This document shows, one piece after another, positions 17,754 to 23,959 of a stretch of DNA of 64,000 nt. Within the stretch, counting starts at the first letter, position 1. Every line of letters begins with the position of its first letter. Source of the stretch: Akkermansia sp. (GTDB lineage Bacteria > Verrucomicrobiota > Verrucomicrobiia > Verrucomicrobiales > Akkermansiaceae); contig JALFWB010000031.1 in the NCBI GenBank assembly GCA_022787425.1, forward strand, positions 62,001 through 126,000, in the 5' to 3' direction. The position numbers were made by a program, and so were the translations under genes. The notes beneath the pieces are model-generated. The model was given only the letters and a program-made list of their open reading frames with translations, ran no database searches and was not told the DNA's origin.

Positions 17754-19769
17754 ATGACGGAAGCCTCCCACCACCCCTCCGGAAAAAGTGAGCGAAGCAC
17801 CCGGGCAATCTGCCCCTGCTGCTTCTCCTACATGCACGCCGGGGCAGAGGTCTGCCCGCACTGCCGGTACCAACTCTCCAGGGCGGAGGAGGTTTTCACG
17901 GCTGAGAAGGTTCGCTTCCGCCGCGTGCATGATGTCGCCGGTGTCTTCTGCAATGAGGAGTACGCCGACCTCACGCACTATCTGGAGAAACTGGAGCGGC
18001 GCCTCCCCCCGGTGGTGCTCAGCGTTTATATTACCGGCTGTGGAAACCCGGACTTCCTCTGCGTCTTGGCACACTGGCTCCTGAATCACGCAGAGGTTGA
18101 CGATATCAGCTTCGGGCTGCGACAGAAGTCCAAGCTACTCTCCGAGAAATCCGTGAGCGTAGAGGCACCCGGCGAGCCGCGCAAGGCAGCTCCTGCAGAG
18201 ACCGGCAATGCCCTGCAGCGGGCCGTGCGCCGCGTGAGCAACGCGCTTCTGGATCGGAGTCATCCGCTCCCCCCGCCGGTGGATCCGCGTTGGTTCCTCA
18301 TTCTGGTGATGGATGTCAATCAGTCCGCCGCCTGTTTTTGTTGGGGATATATGCTGGATCCCTACGTGGACACCATGCGCATCAACAGCGCCATCATGAA
18401 GGGGATGCTTCAGTTCCGCGAGCGCTCGATGTCCGCTGCCATCAAGAAGGTGATGAAGGAGGCCGTTATTCAGATAGCCAAGCGCTCCCACCTCGTCCAC
18501 AAGGCGGCGGACAGGCGTTCCCGCGCGGCGGGGCTCTCCGGGCTCCTTCTTTTCCCTGCTCTGTTGACCGCACACGCCGTAAGCCCGGCCTCGGCTGCCG
18601 TTACCACCCCGCCCGCCCGGACGGCACCGCAGGAAGAAGACCTTGTAGCCGAGGAAGTGCCGGAGGCAACAGCGGAGGAAGTGCCGGAAGCAGCGGAGGA
18701 TGACGCCGTTGCGGAGGCGGTGGAGGAAACCACAACTTCCCCCGCGCCACAGCCAGTGCCTCAGCCCGACACACAACAGCAGCCCGCCGCTGCAGGCAGT
18801 GACCGCATGCCGAGGTGGACACCCGCTGACTACAGCATGCTGATGGATGGGCGTTTGGCGGACAGCTTCGCCGCGCTCTTCCCCGCACAGCCTGCATCGA
18901 CCACCAAGCGGACGGAAGCACGCGTTAACAAAACACCCCGGCGCAATGCCGCAGCAGAACAGAGCGACCTGCTGCGCCGCTACCATGACCACTTCCGCCT
19001 TCGTGATTCGAACAGCTCCGCCCTCTGCGATCCCATCGGGCTCCTCTCTGCCCCGGAGGCAGACGATGTTGATTATGTCCTGCGCCACACCAACGCAGCC
19101 TCCTCTTTCCGCATCTACGTTGTCATGGTGCGGGGTTCGGATAGCATACCCACCGAGTTGTCTGCCCCCGCCATCACACACGCGCTCGTACCTACCTATG
19201 AACACAGTGTTGTGATACGCTACACCCCCGGTGCCCCGGATTTCATCGACCTAGGCTACTGCAACATCCCCGGTGATGAAGCACAGCGTGAGGCCCGCCG
19301 CAACGCCGTGCGCAAGGCGGCCATCGCGGCGGGGGACCGGGTGGAGGGTATCCTGGCGGCCATCCGGAGTGTTCATGCGCAGCTTCTCCCCCTGTCCGCC
19401 GGCTTCGTCACGCCTAAAGACGGCGCGAACACGAAGCCCCCGGTTATTGACATCCCGATGGCACCGAAGGAGAAGGTAAAGAAGAAGGGGTTTCGAGAAA
19501 AGCTGGAGGCTATGGTAGAGGATCCGGAGACCTGCCGACTTCTGTCTATCACGGCCGCTGTCCTGCTCATCCTCACGGTGCTGGTTCTCCGCTTCATCTA
19601 CCTCAGCCACTGCGGCAAGCTGCGGGAGAGCACGCCGGACGTGCGGCTCGGCTCGCCTCACGGCGCGGGCGTTTGCCGCTCCATGCGCTACCTGACCGGC
19701 TACGTTATCAAGACAACCCCCATCTTCCCCTCCTCTCCCTCGGCGGGCGGAGGCAACCGGGGCGACTGA
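17754..19769 (+). CDS. TPM-domain (Psb32/MOLO-1-like) membrane protein with N-terminal zinc ribbon
   Basis: A 671-aa protein starting with a zinc ribbon (ICPCCFSYMHAGAEVCPHC, residues about 18-38). A TPM-like alpha/beta domain follows (about 55-235; PPVVLSVYITGCGNPDFLCVLAHWLLN, WFLILVMDVNQSAACFCWGYML). Next are a hydrophobic helix (about 262-280, LSGLLLFPALLTAHAVSPA), a Glu/Val/Ala-rich low-complexity linker (about 295-370) and a second TPM-like domain (about 405-560). A C-terminal transmembrane helix (ITAAVLLILTVLVLRFIYL) precedes a basic tail. TPM proteins act in photosystem repair, receptor assembly or as phosphatases in different organisms; here the role is unknown. The two-domain layout suggests one TPM domain on each side of the inner membrane. 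Confidence 0.72.
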   Translation: MTEASHHPSGKSERSTRAICPCCFSYMHAGAEVCPHCRYQLSRAEEVFTAEKVRFRRVHDVAGVFCNEEYADLTHYLEKLERRLPPVVLSVYITGCGNPDFLCVLAHWLLNHAEVDDISFGLRQKSKLLSEKSVSVEAPGEPRKAAPAETGNALQRAVRRVSNALLDRSHPLPPPVDPRWFLILVMDVNQSAACFCWGYMLDPYVDTMRINSAIMKGMLQFRERSMSAAIKKVMKEAVIQIAKRSHLVHKAADRRSRAAGLSGLLLFPALLTAHAVSPASAAVTTPPARTAPQEEDLVAEEVPEATAEEVPEAAEDDAVAEAVEETTTSPAPQPVPQPDTQQQPAAAGSDRMPRWTPADYSMLMDGRLADSFAALFPAQPASTTKRTEARVNKTPRRNAAAEQSDLLRRYHDHFRLRDSNSSALCDPIGLLSAPEADDVDYVLRHTNAASSFRIYVVMVRGSDSIPTELSAPAITHALVPTYEHSVVIRYTPGAPDFIDLGYCNIPGDEAQREARRNAVRKAAIAAGDRVEGILAAIRSVHAQLLPLSAGFVTPKDGANTKPPVIDIPMAPKEKVKKKGFREKLEAMVEDPETCRLLSITAAVLLILTVLVLRFIYLSHCGKLRESTPDVRLGSPHGAGVCRSMRYLTGYVIKTTPIFPSSPSAGGGNRGD

Positions 19770-19784
19770 GCACCTAGGCAAGAC

Positions 19785-19818
19785 AAAAGCCTACCGCCTC
19801 CCCGGGGAGACGATAGGC
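19785..19818 (-). terminator. Rho-independent terminator of trxB-sel1
   Basis: A 15-bp stem with two G-T wobbles (19789-19803 / 19804-19818) is followed on the minus strand by TTTT. It sits 75 bases beyond the sel1 stop. Confidence 0.8.
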
Positions 19819-19892
19819 CGTGTTCTCAAAGCAAGCACATCCACTGTTTCCTTCCTCCGCCTAAACCTTGGTAGGCTGTGGAAACAGGCGGA

Positions 19893-20549
19893 CTACCAGT
19901 TAAAATTGCGCATGTGGTTAATGGCGGACTTATTGCCCTTGGCCGCAGCGCGGGAGATCCATTCGCGGGCCATGTCCTCGTTTTGCTCCACACCGGCACC
20001 ATGCAGATAGCAAAGACCCAAGTTACACATACCGGCGGCGTTGCCTTGCTCGGCTGCGCGGCGGAAGAAGTCGGCAGCCCGGGCTTCATCCTGCGGAACC
20101 CCCTCACCGCGTCGGTAACAGGTGCCAAGGTTATTCAAGGCAGCACCGTCACCTTTGGCGGCAGCCGTTTCGTAAAGAGAAAGAGCCTTGCGAATGTCGC
20201 GGGAGACTCCCAAACCATCGGCATACATATTACCGAGCAGGTTCATGGCCGCAGCGTTACCGGCTCCGGCAGCCTTGCTGTAGCATCCGGCGGCCTCGTA
20301 CTCATTTTTCTCTACCCCCAGCCCCTGCTCCAAGCATTTGCCGAGCTTGACCAGCGCATCCGCATTCCCTTGATAGGCGGCCATGCGCAGCCCCGGAAGG
20401 GCCGCTGCATAGTTACCGGCATCATACTGAGCCACGGCTTGGCGGTAGGTTTGGGTCTGCACCCCGGCCGAGGGGCCCTGAATGTTGTCGCAGGAGGCCA
20501 GAATCACCCCCGCGAGGATAGCACAAATAGCATAGCGACACATAATCAT
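19893..20549 (-). CDS. Sel1-repeat lipoprotein
   Basis: The 218-aa protein begins with a lipoprotein signal peptide ending in the lipobox LASC (Cys20), so it is probably anchored in a membrane facing the periplasm. From residue 35 on it is built of about five 36-residue Sel1/TPR-like helical repeats with the typical A.A.. LG..Y..G.GV pattern (AAAMNLLGNMYADGLGVSRD, AALNNLGTCYRRGEGVPQDE, AAGMCNLGLCYLHGAGVEQN). Such repeats bind other proteins. It lies 15 bases after trxB on the same strand and shares its terminator, so it forms a two-gene operon. A functional link to thioredoxin is not evident from sequence. Confidence 0.9.
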   Translation of the reverse strand: MIMCRYAICAILAGVILASCDNIQGPSAGVQTQTYRQAVAQYDAGNYAAALPGLRMAAYQGNADALVKLGKCLEQGLGVEKNEYEAAGCYSKAAGAGNAAAMNLLGNMYADGLGVSRDIRKALSLYETAAAKGDGAALNNLGTCYRRGEGVPQDEARAADFFRRAAEQGNAAGMCNLGLCYLHGAGVEQNEDMAREWISRAAAKGNKSAINHMRNFNW

Positions 20550-20564
20550 CCGTGTGGTGAAAAA

Positions 20565-21497
20565 TCAGGCTTGTTCAATCAGATAACGCTCGGCATCCAA
20601 AGCCGCACGGCAGCCCATGCCGGCAGCCGAGATGGCTTGGCGATAAACGGGATCGGCCACATCACCGGCAGCAAACAAACCGGGGGTCTTGGTGTGAGAA
20701 CTACCGCCCTGCGTCACGATGAACCCGGCGGAATCGCGCTCTACCAAGTCACCCAGGAAAGCACTGTTCGGGGAATGCCCGATCGCCATGAAGACACACT
20801 TAACCTCCAGCGGACGCTGCTCACCGGTGCGTGTATCCGCCAGAGTCACCGACTCCAGCTCGCCGCTGCCATCCGTTTTGTAGGCAACGGGGGTACTGAA
20901 CCACAGGGGCTCGATTTTCGGGTCATCGAGCACACGCTTCTGCATGGATTTGGAGGCCCGCAGCTCCCCGCGACGGTGCACGAGGTAAACTTTACTCGCA
21001 AAACGGGTCAGGAAACTAGCCTCCTCGCAGGCGCTGTCGCCACCGCCCACCACACATACGGGCATCCCGCGGTAGAAGGCACCGTCACAAGTGGCACACG
21101 CCGTCAACCCGTGGCCGATGAGCTCCTTCTCCCCCGGCAGGCCGAGGTAACGAGCCGTGGCACCGGTCGCAACGATCACGGCCTTCGCCTTGTAGGCCCC
21201 GCCGTTGCTCGTCACCACGAATAACCCGCTGCAAGCCTCCTGCGTCACGCTCAGCACGTCCTCATATGCGTATCGCGCACCGAATTTCTCCGCCTGCATG
21301 CTCATGTTGACCATCAAATCCGGCCCCATGATCCCCTCCGGAAAACCCGGGAAGTTCTCAATCTCCGTTGTCGTGGTCAACTGCCCGCCGATCTGGCTGC
21401 CCGTAAACACAAGAGGTGCCAAATTAGCACGCGCTGCATAAATAGCTGCCGTATACCCGGCCGGTCCGGTTCCGATGATGATAAGCTGTTCTTCCAT
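20565..21497 (-). CDS. trxB: Thioredoxin-disulfide reductase TrxB
   Basis: A 310-aa flavoprotein that reduces thioredoxin with NADPH in the cytoplasm. It shows the FAD-binding LIIIGTGPAGYTAAIYAARA, the redox-active CATCDGAFYRG (Cys-Ala-Thr-Cys), the NADPH-binding VVGGGDSACEEASFL and the C-terminal GLFAAGDVADPVYRQA. ATG 21497 is chosen because a complete promoter (-10 at 21505-21510) overlaps the upstream in-frame ATG 21506 and lies 7 bases before 21497. Length matches the low-molecular-weight bacterial type. It is the first gene of trxB-sel1. Confidence 0.97.
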   Translation of the reverse strand: MEEQLIIIGTGPAGYTAAIYAARANLAPLVFTGSQIGGQLTTTTEIENFPGFPEGIMGPDLMVNMSMQAEKFGARYAYEDVLSVTQEACSGLFVVTSNGGAYKAKAVIVATGATARYLGLPGEKELIGHGLTACATCDGAFYRGMPVCVVGGGDSACEEASFLTRFASKVYLVHRRGELRASKSMQKRVLDDPKIEPLWFSTPVAYKTDGSGELESVTLADTRTGEQRPLEVKCVFMAIGHSPNSAFLGDLVERDSAGFIVTQGGSSHTKTPGLFAAGDVADPVYRQAISAAGMGCRAALDAERYLIEQA

Positions 21498-21504
21498 TGC
21501 CCCC

Positions 21505-21533
21505 ATTCTAGCACCCCCTTCCCTGCTCTGCAA
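21505..21533 (-). promoter_or_regulatory. trxB promoter
   Basis: On the minus strand TTGCAG (21533-21528), a 17-bp spacer and TAGAAT (21510-21505) end 7 bases before the chosen ATG. A leaderless transcript is predicted. Confidence 0.7.
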
Positions 21534-21590
21534 GCTCATTCTTCAGGGCTGACGTATTTTCACGCCGGCCCTGCACGTTAGGTGAGAACA

Positions 21591-23603
21591 TCAATGCTCG
21601 AGCGGTACGACATTCACCTCCCAGCTCTGGCATTCGCCAATGTAGGGCTGTTCCACGATGATGGTGTTATCCCCCTTCTTGAGGGGGAAGGTCACGGGGT
21701 TGTGGCACCACCAGATTTCCTCGTCATCGAAGGGATTTTCGTTAGCCGCGTGGAACCAGGTGTCGCGGTTGAAGCGGTTCTGCCCGGCGAGCTTGAAGGT
21801 GTGGGGATTCTTCACTTCTTGGCCGTTCACCCAAATACGGGTGCCGCAGTTGCTCCAGCAGCCGACGGGGGCTACGCCGGAGAAGCGGCGGGAGGAGCGA
21901 GCAGGGGCATCGAAGCCCACCATGAAGGGGGCGTCGCCCGCCTTGTCAGCTTTCAACGTGGTGATGGCCCAGGTGGTCACCCCCGGTTTCTGCTTGGGGA
22001 AGAGGCCGATGTAGCCCGTGGAGGGACGCGTGCGCAGATAGAGGCAGGCACCGTGGGCCGTGATGGGTTGCAGCTCGGCCCATTGGCCGGACAGCACCTT
22101 CTCGCGCACCGGGTCAGCCTCGGCGGTCGGCACGGGGGGAACCACCTGCCAAGTCACGGAGCTCTGCGGCCAGTAGGGGAAGGCCTGCCCCTTGAACACA
22201 GTGCGAGCCAGCACCTCCATGCGTTTCTCAAGGCGAGCGAAGGCATCGCCCGCCGGGGTGCCGAGCGCAGGCATGGCGCAGGGGTAGGCATCTCCGTCGC
22301 CGTCCCCGCCGCGCCATGTTTTATCAGCCATCGCGCACATGGTGGGCCACACGCCGTTGTGGCGGATAATCTTGGCTTTATCATCCACCCGAGCATCCGG
22401 CCAGGTGCAGATAATGCCGCCCATCTTCTGCTCGTCTCCCCGGGCCACGCCGCAGGGTTTCATAAAGAAGTAACGGCGCACCAGCAAGGCCGGTTCAAAC
22501 AGGTTGGTGTAGCCGATGGCAGAATCTACCGTGTGGCAGCGGATGGTCTCCGGCTTGAGCGACTTCTCGACCATCTCCCCGCCCTCGCCCCAGCGTTGGG
22601 CGATGGAATCCTCGCCCACGGGCAGGTCGCGAGGCCCGCCCCACTGCATGGGTTTGCGGCCCATGGAGATGAGCTTGTCGCTCATGCGTTTCACAAAAGC
22701 CTTCGCATTGGGCACACGCACCTCGTCCGCACCGATGTGCACATAAGGGCAGATATCCGCCGGAACCTCGCGGCAGAACTCCTCCAGAAGCGCCTCGAGA
22801 ATGGGCATTCCCTGTTCGCTGTGCATATCGAAACCGAAGCAGCGTTTGAAATAGCTGCTGTGCCCGGGCATATCGAGCTCCGGGATGATGGAGATGTGCC
22901 GCTCCCGCGCATAGGCGAAGAGCTCGCGCACGTCATCGAAGCTGTAGGTATCCTCCTTATCGCGCGTGCGGTGCTGCGGGTCATTCAGCACGGGGTAGGC
23001 CTTGCTTTCCACATGCCAAGCGGGGTGGTCGGTCAGGTGCCAGTGGAAGGTGTTCAGCTTTAAGCGGGCGGCATAATCGAGCTGCTGCTTCAGCGCGGCG
23101 ATGGTCTGGAAATTGCGCCCGCAGTCGTGCATGAACCCGCGCAGACGGAAGGCAGGGTAGTCCATGATGCGACACTGCGGCAGCTTCTTCTGCTCCGCGA
23201 CCAACTGACGCAACGTCTGTAATCCGTAGAACAAGCCTGCCTCCGTCGCGGCAGAGATGCGCACCTTTGCCCCCTTGGCCTCCAGCTGATACCCCTCCGC
23301 TCGGTCCGCCTCCTGCAGAGCATCCGGCTTCAGCACCAACTGCACCTCCGCAGCCACCCCCGGTTTGTCGGCCAATAGCCCCTTCCACGCCACCTGCACG
23401 GACGGCGCATTCACGGCATCGCCGGAGAGCTTCCAACTCTTCGCCCCCTTGGCCATACCCAGCCACTCCACCTTCTGCGGGAAGGGCAACAACGCCACCG
23501 GAGCAGCCTCCTCAGCCTTCTGTGACACAGGATCTTCCCACCCGGCCTGCACCGCAAGCGGCGCCGCCAAGCAACTCAGTGCTATCATCATCGCGCGTAC
23601 CAT
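21591..23603 (-). CDS. Beta-N-acetylhexosaminidase, glycoside hydrolase family 20
   Basis: The 670-aa exported enzyme removes terminal N-acetylglucosamine or N-acetylgalactosamine by substrate-assisted catalysis. The signal peptide is residues 1-17 (MVRAMMIALSCLAAPLAVQA). An N-terminal GH20b-like domain (about 30-150) precedes the catalytic TIM barrel. The barrel carries KLNTFHWHLTDHPAWHVES, IIPELDMPGHSSYF and the catalytic pair in VHIGADEVRVP (His-Gly-Asp-Glu). The last 170 residues (GYIGLFPKQKPGVTTWAITTLKAD onward) look like a beta-sandwich module. Mucin or chitin oligosaccharide breakdown fits a gut Verrucomicrobium but is inference. ATG 23603 is favoured because the -10 box ends 6 bases upstream. 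It is a single-gene unit. Confidence 0.93.
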   Translation of the reverse strand: MVRAMMIALSCLAAPLAVQAGWEDPVSQKAEEAAPVALLPFPQKVEWLGMAKGAKSWKLSGDAVNAPSVQVAWKGLLADKPGVAAEVQLVLKPDALQEADRAEGYQLEAKGAKVRISAATEAGLFYGLQTLRQLVAEQKKLPQCRIMDYPAFRLRGFMHDCGRNFQTIAALKQQLDYAARLKLNTFHWHLTDHPAWHVESKAYPVLNDPQHRTRDKEDTYSFDDVRELFAYARERHISIIPELDMPGHSSYFKRCFGFDMHSEQGMPILEALLEEFCREVPADICPYVHIGADEVRVPNAKAFVKRMSDKLISMGRKPMQWGGPRDLPVGEDSIAQRWGEGGEMVEKSLKPETIRCHTVDSAIGYTNLFEPALLVRRYFFMKPCGVARGDEQKMGGIICTWPDARVDDKAKIIRHNGVWPTMCAMADKTWRGGDGDGDAYPCAMPALGTPAGDAFARLEKRMEVLARTVFKGQAFPYWPQSSVTWQVVPPVPTAEADPVREKVLSGQWAELQPITAHGACLYLRTRPSTGYIGLFPKQKPGVTTWAITTLKADKAGDAPFMVGFDAPARSSRRFSGVAPVGCWSNCGTRIWVNGQEVKNPHTFKLAGQNRFNRDTWFHAANENPFDDEEIWWCHNPVTFPLKKGDNTIIVEQPYIGECQSWEVNVVPLEH

Positions 23604-23609
23604 ACCTCC

Positions 23610-23638
23610 ACTATACAGCCCCCACCCCCGCGCGTCAA
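23610..23638 (-). promoter_or_regulatory. GH20 promoter
   Basis: On the minus strand TTGACG (23638-23633), a 17-bp spacer and TATAGT (23615-23610) end 6 bases before ATG 23603, predicting leaderless mRNA. Confidence 0.7.
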
Positions 23639-23673
23639 GCAGAAAATACCCCCTACCCCGCCCCAACTTACCT

Positions 23674-23692
23674 TATGCATTTCTAATGCATA
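23674..23692. promoter_or_regulatory. Upstream palindrome related to the defence-operon operator
   Basis: TATGCATT-TCT-AATGCATA is an 8+3+8 inverted repeat. Its central 13 bases are the exact reverse complement of the core of the palindrome at 23831-23849. It is nested inside a second inverted repeat (CAACTTA 23664-23670 and TAAGTTG 23699-23705). A distal operator for the same regulator is a reasonable guess. Confidence 0.5.
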
Positions 23693-23760
23693 GGGTGCCT
23701 AAGTTGTTGATAATCAATGACTTATTGCAAATATGGGTGTAAAATAGGCGTATGAGGCAT

Positions 23761-23770
23761 CGGTATACCG
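23761..23770. repeat. 10-bp palindrome CGGTATACCG upstream of the defence operon
   Basis: A perfect palindrome in the 350-base non-coding stretch 23604-23959, bracketed by GGCATC/GATGCC (23756-23761 and 23790-23795). Function unknown. Confidence 0.4.
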
Positions 23771-23825
23771 AGGGAGAGAAAGGGCAAAAGATGCCGAAAA
23801 ATAAGCGGCTTCCCAACTTTTAGGC

Positions 23826-23854
23826 TTGACACAGCATTAGAAATGCTGTATACT
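23826..23854 (+). promoter_or_regulatory. Defence-operon promoter with palindromic spacer
   Basis: TTGACA (23826-23831), a 17-bp spacer and TATACT (23849-23854) form a near-consensus promoter. The palindrome ACAGCATT-AGA-AATGCTGT (23831-23849) fills the spacer exactly, sharing its first base with the -35 box and its last with the -10 box. A dimeric repressor bound here would block RNA polymerase completely. Confidence 0.82.
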
Positions 23855-23862
23855 AAGGGGCA

Positions 23863-23952
23863 ATGAGGGGTGCTGTCTCGATCGAATCAGCCTGGCGGGT
23901 TATATACCCCGGCTTTTCCATCACCTCCAATAGACGACAAACACACAACTGA
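23863..23952 (+). CDS. Possible 29-aa leader peptide ahead of the SNF2 gene
   Basis: ATG 23863 is 8 bases after the -10 box, the same spacing as the leaderless genes in this window. Its reading frame of 29 codons (starting MRGAVSIESAW) ends at TGA 23950-23952, 7 bases before the proposed SNF2 ATG. It could be a leaderless leader ORF that delivers ribosomes to the SNF2 start, since that start has no clear Shine-Dalgarno sequence. There is no homology or compositional evidence. The alternative is that the SNF2 protein itself begins at GTG 23870. Confidence 0.35.
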   Translation: MRGAVSIESAWRVIYPGFSITSNRRQTHN

Positions 23953-23959
23953 CAACTTA

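Noticed and set aside
21542-21570. Hairpin after the GH20 gene as a terminator
   Set aside because: The stem has a mismatch and a wobble pair and no T-run follows. It overlaps the trxB promoter area, so it is too weak to list as a terminator.
21582-23063. 493-codon open frame on the plus strand opposite the GH20 gene, and similar long frames at 2475-4202, 14544-16052, 34672-36672 and 59709-61286
   Set aside because: They lie entirely opposite well-supported genes in high-GC sequence, have no family motifs and have skewed His/Arg/Gln-rich composition, as expected of antisense shadows.
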